64,000 nt of DNA, taken from positions 930,001 through 994,000 of the forward strand of contig NZ_JAADZV010000001.1 of NCBI RefSeq assembly GCF_010645075.1. The letters run 5' to 3'. Positions within the stretch are counted from its first letter, which is position 1. Every line of letters starts with the position of its first letter. This stretch comes from Flavobacterium limi (GTDB lineage: Bacteria; Bacteroidota; Bacteroidia; Flavobacteriales; Flavobacteriaceae). Position numbers and translations under genes: made by a program. A model generated the notes under the pieces. That model was not told the DNA's origin. It saw only the letters and a program-made list of their open reading frames with translations, and searched no databases. Below, in pieces: positions 29,249 through 37,162 of this stretch.

Positions 29249-30391
29249 ATGAATTTTGATTACAATGAAACGCAATCTATGATTGCCCAATCGATAAAAG
29301 ACTTTTCTGAAAAAAATATAAGACCTTATGTAATGGAGTGGGATGAAGCGCAAATTTTTCCAATTCCATTATTTAAGAAATTAGGAGAAATGGGATTTAT
29401 GGGTGTTTTGGTTCCTGAAGAATACGGAGGGTCTGGCTTAGGGTATCATGAATATGTAACAGTAGTCGAAGAAATTTCAAAAGTTGATCCTTCCATTGGA
29501 CTGTCGGTTGCTGCTCATAATTCATTATGTACAAATCATATTTTGACTTTTGGAAATGAAGAACAAAAGAAAAAATGGCTGCCCAAACTTGCAACAGCAG
29601 AACATATTGGGGCTTGGGGCTTGACCGAACACAATACGGGTTCTGATGCAGGTGGAATGAATACAACAGCTGTTAAAGATGGTGATTTTTGGATTGTAAA
29701 CGGAGCTAAGAATTTCATTACTCATGCCATTTCAGGAGATATTGCTGTTGTAGTTGTTCGTACCGGAGAAAAAGGCGATTCAAAAGGAATGACAGCTTTT
29801 GTGTTTGAAAAAGGAATGCCGGGATTTACATCAGGAAAAAAAGAAAATAAATTAGGTATGCGTGCAAGTGAAACTGCTGAACTGGTTTTTGATAATTGCC
29901 GCGTACATGATACAAATAGATTAGGAGAGGTTGGCCAAGGGTTTGTTCAGGCGATGAAAATACTTGACGGAGGAAGAATTTCTATTGGTGCTTTATCACT
30001 TGGAATTGCAAAAGGTGCTTATGAGGCAGCTTTAAAATATTCCAAAGAAAGACATCAGTTTGGGCAGCCAATTAGCAATTTTCAGGGGATTTCCTTTAAA
30101 TTGGCTGATATGGCAACTGAAATTGAAGCTTCGGAGTTATTATTGCATAAAGCTGCATTCTTAAAACAACAACATAAACCTGTTACTACTTTGGGGGCAA
30201 TGGCAAAAATGTACGCTTCCGAAGCTTGTGTTAAAATTGCTAATGAAGCTATTCAGATTCATGGTGGTTATGGTTATACAAAAGACTTTCCGGTTGAGAA
30301 ATTCTACAGAGATGCTAAACTATGTACAATTGGAGAAGGAACAACCGAAATTCAAAAATTAGTTATTTCGAGAAATTTGTTAAAAGGATAA
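29249..30391 (+). CDS. Acyl-CoA dehydrogenase
   Basis: 380 residues, standard length. FAD-binding acyl-CoA dehydrogenase motifs are complete: LGEMGFMGVLVPEEYGGSGL, WGLTEHNTGSDAGGMNTTA, the FITHAISGDIAVVVVRTG core, YSKERHQFGQPISNFQG, and QIHGGYGYTKDFPVEKFYRD followed by IGEGTTEIQ, where E363 is the expected catalytic base as in short-chain enzymes. It oxidises acyl-CoA to 2-enoyl-CoA and passes electrons to ETF. Chain-length preference is unknown. It is probably co-transcribed with the ComEA-like gene, without evident functional link. Confidence 0.95.
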   Translation: MNFDYNETQSMIAQSIKDFSEKNIRPYVMEWDEAQIFPIPLFKKLGEMGFMGVLVPEEYGGSGLGYHEYVTVVEEISKVDPSIGLSVAAHNSLCTNHILTFGNEEQKKKWLPKLATAEHIGAWGLTEHNTGSDAGGMNTTAVKDGDFWIVNGAKNFITHAISGDIAVVVVRTGEKGDSKGMTAFVFEKGMPGFTSGKKENKLGMRASETAELVFDNCRVHDTNRLGEVGQGFVQAMKILDGGRISIGALSLGIAKGAYEAALKYSKERHQFGQPISNFQGISFKLADMATEIEASELLLHKAAFLKQQHKPVTTLGAMAKMYASEACVKIANEAIQIHGGYGYTKDFPVEKFYRDAKLCTIGEGTTEIQKLVISRNLLKG

Positions 30392-30501
30392 ATTTTGTGA
30401 ATTGTTAAATATATTGGTCAGATGTAAACTGATTATCGCCTTCTATTATTTTACACTAAAAATAATTCGCAATTTATAACTCATAATTCATAATTAATAT
30501 T

Positions 30502-30530
30502 TACTTTTGCAGCCTTAACGAAAGGAGGTG
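30502..30530 (+). promoter_or_regulatory. rpsU -7 box and strong Shine-Dalgarno sequence
   Basis: TACTTTTG at 30502-30509 fits TANNTTTG. AAAGGAGGTG at 30521-30530 is an almost complete Shine-Dalgarno match, eight bases before the ATG at 30539. Other genes in the window lack such sequences. In Flavobacterium the anti-Shine-Dalgarno of 16S rRNA is sequestered by bS21 and neighbours, and rpsU itself is a known exception. Confidence 0.85.
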
Positions 30531-30538
30531 TCTATATT

Positions 30539-30733
30539 ATGTTAATTATACCAATTAAAGACGGAGAAAATATCGATAGAGCATTAAAGCGCTATAAAAG
30601 AAAATTTGATAAAACAGGAACTGTTCGTCAACTAAGAGCGCGTACTGCTTTTATTAAGCCTTCTGTTATCAAAAGAGCTCAAATTCAAAAAGCGGCTTAC
30701 ATTCAAGGCTTGAAAGATAGTTTAGAGAGTTAA
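30539..30733 (+). CDS. rpsU: 30S ribosomal protein bS21
   Basis: 64 residues beginning MLIIPIKDGENIDRALKRYK and continuing RKFDKTGTVRQLRARTAFIK, a clear bS21. It binds at the 16S rRNA 3' end on the small-subunit platform. In Bacteroidota, bS21 helps occlude the anti-Shine-Dalgarno sequence, so ribosomes lacking bS21 regain Shine-Dalgarno recognition and preferentially translate rpsU; the strong site at 30521-30530 fits that autoregulatory loop. Followed by a terminator at 30756. Confidence 0.97.
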   Translation: MLIIPIKDGENIDRALKRYKRKFDKTGTVRQLRARTAFIKPSVIKRAQIQKAAYIQGLKDSLES

Positions 30734-30755
30734 TATCAGCTTTTTTAAAATAATT

Positions 30756-30801
30756 ACCGTTAGTCATCAAAATAAATTAACTTTGATGCTAACGGTTTTT
30801 T
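30756..30801 (+). terminator. Intrinsic terminator of rpsU
   Basis: ACCGTTAG-T-CATCAAA (30756-30771, one bulged T) pairs with TTTGATGCTAACGGT (30782-30796), followed by six T. Confidence 0.85.
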
Positions 30802-30854
30802 CATGCTTAATTTTTAAGCAGTGATAATGTAAAAAAAAAGATATTCTGTTTGTT

Positions 30855-31748
30855 ATGAAGTCAAATAAAGATGCATTTCGTGATTATCTTGAGCTGGAGA
30901 AAAAATATTCGGTACATACTGTTAATGCTTATTTGAATGATGTTTTATTTTTTGAGGCGTTTAATAAAACTCATTTTGATCAGGATGGTATTGAAGGCGT
31001 GAATTACAGCCAGATTAGGAGCTGGATTGTTTTGTTGGTAGATGAAGGTGTTTCCAATGTGTCTGTTAATAGAAAAATGGCCTCTTTAAAGTCTTTTTAT
31101 AAGTTTCTCTTAAAAACAAAACAAATAGAGGTTAGTCCAATGCTAAAGCATAAAGCGCTAAAGACTCCTAAAATTGTTCAGGTTCCATTTTCTGAAAAAG
31201 AATTAACTGATTTAATTAAGGAAGTTGGAATTCCGGTTGGTTTTGAAGAGGTAAGAGATAAGTTAATCATAGATCTTTTCTATACAACAGGAATGCGAAG
31301 GGCTGAATTGATACATTTAATGATGGTTAATGTGGATTTGTCTTCAAATGTGGTTAAGGTTTTAGGTAAAAGAAATAAAGAGCGTATTATTCCTGTTTTG
31401 CCAATCGTTGCCGAGCAGTTTGAAGTGTATTTGAATGAGCGTTCGGCTATTGAGGGAATAGTGGATAAGGATTATTTTTTTATTTCTAAAAAAGGGTTAA
31501 AATTAAGCGAATCTTTTGTGTATCGTTTAATAAATTCATACTTTAGTAGGGTCTCTGAAAAGGTAAAAAAGAGTCCTCATGTGCTTCGGCATACATTTGC
31601 GACTCATTTATTAAATAACGGAGCAGATTTAAATTCAGTTAAAGAATTATTAGGACATTCTAGTTTGGCGTCTACGCAGGTTTATACTCATAATAGTTTA
31701 GCGGAACTTAAAAAGGTATATGCTGGTGCACATCCGAGAAGTAAATAA
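30855..31748 (+). CDS. Tyrosine recombinase, XerC/XerD type
   Basis: 297 residues, normal for Xer. N-terminal SAM-like core-binding domain (about 5-90) and C-terminal catalytic domain with the full set R148 (TTGMRRAEL), K172 (GKRNKER), H242 and R245 (HVLRHTFATH), H268 (LLGHSS) and nucleophile Y277 (TQVYTHN). It resolves chromosome dimers at dif. The conserved location before raiA and the tRNA-tuf block indicates the housekeeping enzyme, not a mobile-element integrase. No att-like repeats are seen at the nearby tRNAs. Confidence 0.93.
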   Translation: MKSNKDAFRDYLELEKKYSVHTVNAYLNDVLFFEAFNKTHFDQDGIEGVNYSQIRSWIVLLVDEGVSNVSVNRKMASLKSFYKFLLKTKQIEVSPMLKHKALKTPKIVQVPFSEKELTDLIKEVGIPVGFEEVRDKLIIDLFYTTGMRRAELIHLMMVNVDLSSNVVKVLGKRNKERIIPVLPIVAEQFEVYLNERSAIEGIVDKDYFFISKKGLKLSESFVYRLINSYFSRVSEKVKKSPHVLRHTFATHLLNNGADLNSVKELLGHSSLASTQVYTHNSLAELKKVYAGAHPRSK

Positions 31749-31782
31749 TGGTTCTGAAATGTTTAACCCTAAAATTAGTATT

Positions 31783-32085
31783 ATGAAGGTAGATGTTCAT
31801 GCCGTTAACTTTACTGTTGACAGAAAGTTGGTTGATTTTATTCAGGAAAGAATGGATAAATTAGAAAAATATTACGATCGGGTTGTCTCGGCAGACGTTT
31901 TTTTAAAAGTTGAAAGAACAAGTGATAAAGAGAATAAAGTTGTCGAGATTAAGATCAACGTTCCTGGAGATGAATTTTTAGTAAAAAAACAATGTAAGAC
32001 TTTTGAAGAAGCAGTTGAACTTTCGGCGGAATCATTAGAGCGTTTACTGGTAAAAAGGAAAGAAAAGATAAGAGCTCATATATAA
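31783..32085 (+). CDS. raiA: Ribosome hibernation factor, HPF/RaiA family, short form
   Basis: 100 residues from ATG 31783 (MKVDVHAVNFTVDRKLVDFI). An upstream in-frame ATG at 31720 would overlap the recombinase gene and add 21 unrelated residues, so I reject it. The S30AE fold is recognisable: FIQERMDKLEKYYDRVVSAD, then VEIKINVPGDEFLVKKQCKT and AVELSAESLERLLVKRKEKI. It lacks the C-terminal dimerisation domain of long HPF. It binds the 30S decoding region in stationary phase and limits translation. The promoter for the tRNA-tuf operon starts 22 bases after its stop. Confidence 0.92.
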   Translation: MKVDVHAVNFTVDRKLVDFIQERMDKLEKYYDRVVSADVFLKVERTSDKENKVVEIKINVPGDEFLVKKQCKTFEEAVELSAESLERLLVKRKEKIRAHI

Positions 32086-32107
32086 ATGAAATTTTTTTAA
32101 AAAAATG

Positions 32108-32138
32108 TTTTGATACAAAGATAAAATAGCTACATTTG
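32108..32138 (+). promoter_or_regulatory. Promoter of the tRNA-tuf operon
   Basis: TTTTG at 32108-32112 and TACATTTG at 32131-32138 are separated by 18 bases, an excellent match to the Bacteroidota housekeeping consensus (TTTG, 17-23, TANNTTTG). Transcription should start near 32143-32145. Confidence 0.85.
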
Positions 32139-32140
32139 CA

Positions 32141-32168
32141 GTCCGTTAGAAATAGCGGACTTTTTTAT
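32141..32168 (+). terminator. Hairpin with T-run directly at the transcription start of the tRNA-tuf operon
   Basis: GTCCGTTA (32141-32148), GAAA tetraloop, TAGCGGAC (32153-32160; one G-T pair), then TTTTTT. It has terminator form but lies at or just after the predicted start site, eight bases before tRNA-Thr, so it may act as an attenuator or shape the 5' end. Confidence 0.55.
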
Positions 32169-32175
32169 TGCATTC

Positions 32176-32249
32176 GCCGATGTAGCTCAGCTGGCTAGAG
32201 CAGCTGATTTGTAATCAGCAGGTCGTGGGTTCGAGTCCCTCTATCGGCT
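32176..32249 (+). tRNA. tRNA-Thr (anticodon TGT)
   Basis: 74 bases. Acceptor GCCGATG pairs with TATCGGC, discriminator T; D-arm GCTCAGCTGGCTAGAGC; anticodon arm GCTGA-TTTGTAA-TCAGC with TGT; T-arm GTGGGTTCGAGTCCCTC. CCA is not encoded. First gene of the tuf operon. Confidence 0.97.
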
Positions 32250-32309
32250 CAATAAATTTCAAATGCGATTTGAAATTAGTTCTTTAAAATGATGAGATTT
32301 TAAAAATCA

Positions 32310-32390
32310 GGGGAGATACTCAAGCGGCCAACGAGGGCAGACTGTAAATCTGCTGTGTGAACTTCGCAGGTTCGAATCCTGCTCTCCCCA
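32310..32390 (+). tRNA. tRNA-Tyr (anticodon GTA)
   Basis: 81 bases. Acceptor GGGGAGA pairs with TCTCCCC, discriminator A; anticodon arm GCAGA-CTGTAAA-TCTGC with GTA; long variable arm (class II); T-arm CAGGTTCGAATCCTG. CCA is not encoded. Confidence 0.97.
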
Positions 32391-32470
32391 CAAATGAATT
32401 TTAGATGGTTTTTCAGGTTTTGGTTTAATGAAAGCAAAACGCTGATTGAAACTTTTAAATCAAGGATACT

Positions 32471-32542
32471 GCCGGTGTAGCTCAGGGGTAGAGTGCTTCC
32501 TTGGTAAGGAAGAGGTCTCGGGTTCAAATCCCGACATTGGCT
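32471..32542 (+). tRNA. tRNA-Thr (anticodon GGT)
   Basis: 72 bases. Acceptor GCCGGTG pairs with CATTGGC, discriminator T; anticodon arm CTTCC-TTGGTAA-GGAAG with GGT; T-arm TCGGGTTCAAATCCCGA. It precedes tuf by 55 bases. In the comparable E. coli cluster a tRNA-Gly lies between tRNA-Tyr and this tRNA; here that 80-base spacer holds none. Confidence 0.97.
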
Positions 32543-32597
32543 CAAGTAAGTAGGAAATTGAAAATTAATATATAACTAAGATTAAAAATTAAGTAAA

Positions 32598-33785
32598 ATG
32601 GCAAAGGAGAATTTTAATCGTTCCAAACCGCACTTAAACATAGGTACAATTGGACACGTGGATCACGGAAAAACTACATTAACTGCTGCAATTACAAAAG
32701 TATTGTCAGATGCTGGTTACTGTCAAGCAAAATCGTTTGATCAAATCGATAACGCTCCAGAGGAGAAAGAAAGAGGTATTACTATTAATACATCACACGT
32801 AGAGTACGAAACAGCTAACCGTCACTACGCTCACGTTGACTGTCCTGGTCACGCGGATTACGTAAAGAACATGGTTACTGGTGCTGCTCAGATGGATGGT
32901 GCTATCTTAGTAGTTGCTGCTACAGATGGTCCAATGCCACAAACTCGTGAGCACATCCTTTTAGGACGTCAGGTAGGTATTCCAAGAATCGTTGTTTTCA
33001 TGAACAAAGTGGATATGGTTGATGATGCTGAGTTATTAGAGCTTGTTGAAATGGAAATCAGAGATTTATTATCTTTCTACGAATATGATGGAGATAATGG
33101 TCCTGTAGTTCAGGGTTCTGCTTTAGGTGGATTGAATAATGATCCAAACTGGGTTCCTAAAATTATCGAATTAATGGAAGCTGTTGATGCTTGGATTGAA
33201 GAGCCAGTACGTGACGTTGCTAAACCATTCTTGATGCCAGTTGAGGACGTATTTACAATTACAGGTCGTGGAACTGTTGCTACAGGTCGTATCGAAACTG
33301 GAGTTGCTAACACTGGAGATCCTGTTGAAATCATTGGTATGGGAGCTGAAAAATTAACTTCTACTATTACAGGAGTTGAGATGTTCCGTAAAATCCTTGA
33401 TAGAGGAGAAGCTGGAGATAACGTAGGTTTATTGTTAAGAGGTATTGATAAAGCTGATATCAAAAGAGGTATGGTTATTATTAAGCCAGGTTCAGTAAAA
33501 CCACACGCTAAATTCAAAGCTGAGGTTTATATCTTGAAAAAAGAAGAGGGTGGTCGTCACACGCCATTCCACAATAACTACCGTCCACAGTTCTACGTAC
33601 GTACAACTGACGTAACAGGAGTTATTTCTTTACCAGCAGGTGTAGAGATGGTAATGCCAGGTGACAACTTGACAATTGAGGTTGCTTTATTAAGCCCAAT
33701 CGCAATGAACGTAGGTTTGCGTTTTGCTATCCGTGAAGGTGGTAGAACAGTAGGTGCTGGTCAGGTTACTGAAATTGTAGAATAA
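32598..33785 (+). CDS. tuf: Elongation factor Tu
   Basis: 395 residues. GTPase motifs GHVDHGKTT (P-loop), [12 protein letters not shown] (switch II) and NKVDMVDD are intact, followed by domains II and III ([40 protein letters not shown]). Delivers aminoacyl-tRNA to the ribosome. Codons are strongly biased toward those of highly expressed genes. It lies in the tRNA-Thr-Tyr-Thr-tuf-tRNA-Trp operon; the single strong promoter is at 32108. Confidence 0.99.
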   Translation: MAKENFNRSKPHLNIGTIGHVDHGKTTLTAAITKVLSDAGYCQAKSFDQIDNAPEEKERGITINTSHVEYETANRHYAHVDCPGHADYVKNMVTGAAQMDGAILVVAATDGPMPQTREHILLGRQVGIPRIVVFMNKVDMVDDAELLELVEMEIRDLLSFYEYDGDNGPVVQGSALGGLNNDPNWVPKIIELMEAVDAWIEEPVRDVAKPFLMPVEDVFTITGRGTVATGRIETGVANTGDPVEIIGMGAEKLTSTITGVEMFRKILDRGEAGDNVGLLLRGIDKADIKRGMVIIKPGSVKPHAKFKAEVYILKKEEGGRHTPFHNNYRPQFYVRTTDVTGVISLPAGVEMVMPGDNLTIEVALLSPIAMNVGLRFAIREGGRTVGAGQVTEIVE

Positions 33786-33805
33786 TTTCTATAAATATTA
33801 AAAAC

Positions 33806-33850
33806 AAAGCCAGTTGGTTTTCTTAATTGAAAAAAACAACTGGCTTTAAT
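33806..33850 (+). terminator. Hairpin between tuf and tRNA-Trp
   Basis: AAAGCCAGTTG (33806-33816) pairs perfectly with CAACTGGCTTT (33837-33847), followed by AATTA and only a weak T-run. It may be a partial terminator or an RNase processing site separating tuf from tRNA-Trp and secE. Confidence 0.6.
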
Positions 33851-33851
33851 T

Positions 33852-33922
33852 ACGGGCGTAGTTCAAGGGTAGAATAGCGGTCTCCAAAACCGTTGATGGG
33901 GGTTCGAATCCCTCCGCCCGTG
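33852..33922 (+). tRNA. tRNA-Trp (anticodon CCA)
   Basis: 71 bases. Acceptor ACGGGCG pairs with CGCCCGT, discriminator G; anticodon loop CTCCAAA with CCA; T-arm GGGGGTTCGAATCCCTC. It lies 20 bases upstream of secE, as in many bacteria. Confidence 0.97.
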
Positions 33923-33941
33923 CAATAAAAAAATATATCAA

Positions 33942-34139
33942 ATGACAAAAGTTACGAATTATTTATCAGAGGCTTTCGAAGAGTTAAAGTCAAATGTTAC
34001 TTGGCCTGCTTGGGCTGAGGTTCAAAAATTGACAATTGTTGTGGCTGTATTTTCGATTCTGTTCGCTTTGGCAACTTGGGGAGTAGACGAATTTTTTGCA
34101 AAAGCTTTGGCTGGATTTTTTAACTGGTTAAAAGGATAA
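33942..34139 (+). CDS. secE: Preprotein translocase subunit SecE
   Basis: 65 residues, the short single-helix form. The conserved amphipathic segment FEELKSNVTWPAWAEVQKLT precedes one membrane helix (about 28-46, VVAVFSILFALATWGVDEFF). It stabilises SecY in the inner membrane. Located between tRNA-Trp and nusG, the universal position. Confidence 0.95.
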   Translation: MTKVTNYLSEAFEELKSNVTWPAWAEVQKLTIVVAVFSILFALATWGVDEFFAKALAGFFNWLKG

Positions 34140-34149
34140 TTTTTTTGTG

Positions 34150-34701
34150 ATGGCAGATAATAATGTGAAAAAATGGTATGTGGTGAGAGCTGTAAGTGGC
34201 CAGGAAAATAAGGTAAAAGCTTACATTGAAACTGAGATTGCCAGATTAGGGATGGAAGATTATGTTTCCCAGGTTTTAGTGCCTACAGAAAAAGTGGTTA
34301 CTGTGAAAGAGGGGAAAAAGATGTCTAAGGATAAGGTATATTTTCCTGGATATGTTATGATTGAAGCTAACTTAGTTGGTGAAATACCTCATATTATTAA
34401 GTCTATTACTAGTGTTATTGGTTTCTTAGGAGAGATTAAAGGAGGGGAACCTGTTCCTTTGAGATTGTCTGAAGTAAATCGTATGTTAGGTAAAGTGGAT
34501 GAACTTGCTGTAAATACAGATACAAGATCAATTCCATATACCCTTGGAGAAACTGTGAAAGTGATCGATGGTCCATTTAATGGTTTTAACGGTACGGTAG
34601 AAAAAATCAATGAAGAGAAGCGTAAACTTGAAGTTATGGTTAAGATTTTCGGAAGAAAAACACCACTAGAACTAAGTTTTATGCAAGTTGAAAAAGTATA
34701 A
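34150..34701 (+). CDS. nusG: Transcription termination/antitermination factor NusG
   Basis: 183 residues from the ATG at 34150; a GTG immediately before it is in frame. NGN domain (KKWYVVRAVSGQENKVKAYI, VYFPGYVMIEANL) and C-terminal KOW domain (GETVKVIDGPFNGFNGTVEK). It binds RNA polymerase and links it to Rho or ribosomes. Ten bases after secE, 69 before rplK. Confidence 0.97.
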   Translation: MADNNVKKWYVVRAVSGQENKVKAYIETEIARLGMEDYVSQVLVPTEKVVTVKEGKKMSKDKVYFPGYVMIEANLVGEIPHIIKSITSVIGFLGEIKGGEPVPLRLSEVNRMLGKVDELAVNTDTRSIPYTLGETVKVIDGPFNGFNGTVEKINEEKRKLEVMVKIFGRKTPLELSFMQVEKV

Positions 34702-34770
34702 TTTTTTGTTACATCTATAATATCCACTGTAATCGCTTCCAAATGATTATGGTGTTAAATTTTTTAAAAA

Positions 34771-35208
34771 ATGGCTAAAGAAATTAGTAAGGTAGTTAAA
34801 CTACAAGTTAAGGGAGGTGCTGCGAACCCGTCGCCACCGGTTGGACCTGCTTTAGGAGCTGCTGGGGTTAATATCATGGAGTTTTGTAAGCAATTTAATG
34901 CTAGAACTCAGGATAAACCTGGCAAAATTTGTCCAGTGCAAATCACTGTGTACAAAGACAAATCATTTGATTTTGTTGTTAAGACTCCTCCAGCTGCAGT
35001 ACAGTTAATGGAAGCGGCAAAGCTAAAGTCTGGATCAGGTGAACCAAATCGTAAAAAAGTAGCTAGTGTTACTTGGGATGTTATCAAAGCAATTGCTGAA
35101 GATAAAATGGTAGATTTAAATGCATTCACAATCGAATCAGCAATGAGTATGATTGCGGGAACTGCTAGATCTATGGGTATAACTGTATCAGGAGAAGCTC
35201 CTTTTTAA
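34771..35208 (+). CDS. rplK: 50S ribosomal protein uL11
   Basis: 145 residues. Begins [20 protein letters not shown] and has the family signature [26 protein letters not shown], and the C-terminal RNA-binding [18 protein letters not shown]. Part of the GTPase-associated centre of the 50S subunit. Thirteen bases separate it from rplA. Confidence 0.98.
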   Translation: MAKEISKVVKLQVKGGAANPSPPVGPALGAAGVNIMEFCKQFNARTQDKPGKICPVQITVYKDKSFDFVVKTPPAAVQLMEAAKLKSGSGEPNRKKVASVTWDVIKAIAEDKMVDLNAFTIESAMSMIAGTARSMGITVSGEAPF

Positions 35209-35221
35209 TTAAGAGAAAGAA

Positions 35222-35911
35222 ATGGCAAAATTGACAAAAAAGCAAAAAGAGGCTGCTTCAAAAATTGAAAAGAACAAATTATACTCTTTAAAAGATGCTG
35301 CGGCATTAATTAAAGTTGTTGCTTCTGCAAAATTTGATGAGTCTGTTGATATCGCAGTTCGTTTGGGTGTAGATCCAAGAAAAGCGAATCAAATGGTAAG
35401 AGGTGTAGTTACTTTACCTCACGGAACAGGAAAGGACGTTAAAGTATTAGCATTGGTTACTCCGGATAAAGAGGCAGAAGCTAGAGAAGCTGGGGCAGAT
35501 CATGTTGGTCTTGATGATTACTTACAAAAAATTAAAGACGGTTGGACAGATGTTGATGTTATTATCACTATGCCAGCTGTTATGGGTAAATTAGGTCCAT
35601 TAGGTCGTATTTTAGGACCTAGAGGTTTAATGCCAAACCCTAAAACAGGTACTGTAACTATGGATGTTGCAAAAGCTGTTCAAGAGGTAAAAGCTGGTAA
35701 AATTGACTTTAAAGTTGATAAAACTGGTATCGTTCACGCAGGAATTGGTAAAGTTTCTTTTGGAGCTGAACAAATTGTTGACAACGCACACGAAATTATT
35801 CAAACATTAATAAAACTTAAACCAACTGCTGCTAAAGGTACATACATTAAAGGTATTCACCTTACAAGCACTATGAGTCCTGCAATTGCATTAGACCCAA
35901 AAGCAGTATAA
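35222..35911 (+). CDS. rplA: 50S ribosomal protein uL1
   Basis: 229 residues. Conserved [32 protein letters not shown] and [14 protein letters not shown]. Builds the L1 stalk and in many bacteria represses its own operon by binding the rplK leader; no clear mimic of the 23S site was identified here. Confidence 0.98.
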   Translation: MAKLTKKQKEAASKIEKNKLYSLKDAAALIKVVASAKFDESVDIAVRLGVDPRKANQMVRGVVTLPHGTGKDVKVLALVTPDKEAEAREAGADHVGLDDYLQKIKDGWTDVDVIITMPAVMGKLGPLGRILGPRGLMPNPKTGTVTMDVAKAVQEVKAGKIDFKVDKTGIVHAGIGKVSFGAEQIVDNAHEIIQTLIKLKPTAAKGTYIKGIHLTSTMSPAIALDPKAV

Positions 35912-35933
35912 TTGGTAGTTAAAAATTTTTAGT

Positions 35934-36437
35934 ATGACTAGAGAAGAAAAATCAATCGCGATTGAAAATTTAACTGCGCAGTTAGCTGGTACAAATATCA
36001 TTTATGTATCTGATATTTCTGGTTTAAACGCAGAAACAACTTCAAACTTACGTAGAGCTTGTTTTAAAGCAGGTATCAAATTAGAAGTTGTTAAGAACAC
36101 TTTGCTTGCAAAAGCAATGGAAGCTTCTGCTAATGATTATGGTGATTTACCTACAGTTTTAACTGGTAACAGTGCTATATTCATTTCTGATGTTGCAAAT
36201 GCGCCTGGAAAAATTATCAAAGATTTCCGCAAGAAATCTGATAAGCCACTTTTAAAAGGAGCTTACATTAATTCTGAAGTGTATATTGGAGATAACCAAT
36301 TAGATGCGTTAGCTACAATTAAATCTAAAGAAGAGTTACTTGGAGAACTTATTGGATTATTACAATCTCCAGCTCAAAGAATTATTTCTGCTTTACAAAA
36401 CAAATTCGCTGGTAGCGAAGAAGAAACTGAAGCATAA
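35934..36437 (+). CDS. rplJ: 50S ribosomal protein uL10
   Basis: 167 residues, MTREEKSIAIENLTAQLAGT with LRRACFKAGIKLEVVKNTLL and the GAYINSEVY segment. Anchors the L7/L12 dimers to the ribosome stalk. Only 22 bases separate it from rplA, so the long L10 leader of E. coli is absent. Confidence 0.97.
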   Translation: MTREEKSIAIENLTAQLAGTNIIYVSDISGLNAETTSNLRRACFKAGIKLEVVKNTLLAKAMEASANDYGDLPTVLTGNSAIFISDVANAPGKIIKDFRKKSDKPLLKGAYINSEVYIGDNQLDALATIKSKEELLGELIGLLQSPAQRIISALQNKFAGSEEETEA

Positions 36438-36527
36438 TAAATCAAAACAGGGAATTAGTCCTTGTTGCTTAATTAGCGCACAATAAACAAAATATAATTT
36501 TACAAATCATTTTAAACGATAGAAAAA

Positions 36528-36899
36528 ATGGCAGATTTGAAACAATTCGCAGAACAATTAGTTAACCTAACAGTTAAAGAAGTTAACGAATTAGCAACAA
36601 TATTAAAAGATGAGTATGGTATCGAGCCTGCTGCTGCAGCTGTAGTAGTTGCTGCTGGTGGTGGAGAAGGTGCCGCTGAAGAAGCACAAACTGAATTTAC
36701 AGTTGTATTAAAAGAAGCTGGTGCTTCTAAATTAGCTGTAGTAAAATTAGTTAAAGAGCTTACAGGTTTAGGTCTTAAAGAAGCTAAAGATGTAGTTGAT
36801 GGTGCTCCAAGTACTGTTAAAGAAGGTGTTTCTAAAGAAGAGGCTGAAGGTCTTAAAAAATCATTAGAAGAAGCTGGAGCTGTAGTTGAATTAAAATAA
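36528..36899 (+). CDS. rplL: 50S ribosomal protein bL12 (L7/L12)
   Basis: 123 residues. N-terminal dimerisation domain ([20 protein letters not shown]), Ala/Gly hinge ([18 protein letters not shown]) and C-terminal factor-binding domain ([20 protein letters not shown]). A 90-base spacer separates it from rplJ. A hairpin at 36922 follows, as expected where rpoBC expression is set below that of the ribosomal genes. Confidence 0.98.
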   Translation: MADLKQFAEQLVNLTVKEVNELATILKDEYGIEPAAAAVVVAAGGGEGAAEEAQTEFTVVLKEAGASKLAVVKLVKELTGLGLKEAKDVVDGAPSTVKEGVSKEEAEGLKKSLEEAGAVVELK

Positions 36900-36921
36900 T
36901 TCAACTCGGTTTTAAGAACTA

Positions 36922-36963
36922 GGTTTAGGTCCTGAGTTAACACTCAAAGACCTAAACCATTTT
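36922..36963 (+). terminator. Attenuator-type hairpin between rplL and rpoB
   Basis: GGTTTAGGTC (36922-36931) and GACCTAAACC (36949-36958) form a perfect 10-bp stem. The 17-base loop can form an inner GAGT/ACTC pair. Five T follow closely. It lies in a 260-bp spacer, so partial termination is likely. Confidence 0.7.
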
Positions 36964-37162
36964 TCGTATAATAAAATACATTAAATTTTATTATCAAATA
37001 GTTTAATATACGAAAGAGTTTTTGATCAATACGAAGAAAAAAAATGAAACTGTTTTTTAGTTTATTTTTAAAGATGTATTGGTTTTAAAAAGAAAGTATA
37101 AACTAAGCAGTGTGTTTTACACAAAAAAAATTACTTTTTTTTAATCAAAATTTTGTCCATTG

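Noticed and set aside
30855..31748. Integrase marking a mobile island at the tRNA genes
   Set aside because: The enzyme is a housekeeping Xer recombinase in a conserved context; no att repeats or cargo genes.
31720..31782. Longer raiA start at 31720
   Set aside because: It would overlap the recombinase gene and add residues absent from the S30AE family.
32300..32545. Minus-strand 81-codon frame over tRNA-Tyr and tRNA-Thr
   Set aside because: It is antisense to two well-folded tRNAs, and its protein is the typical artefact (CRDLNPRPLPYQG) read from tRNA T-arms.
36512..36943. Minus-strand 143-codon frame over rplL
   Set aside because: Shadow of the Ala-rich rplL codons; no family features.
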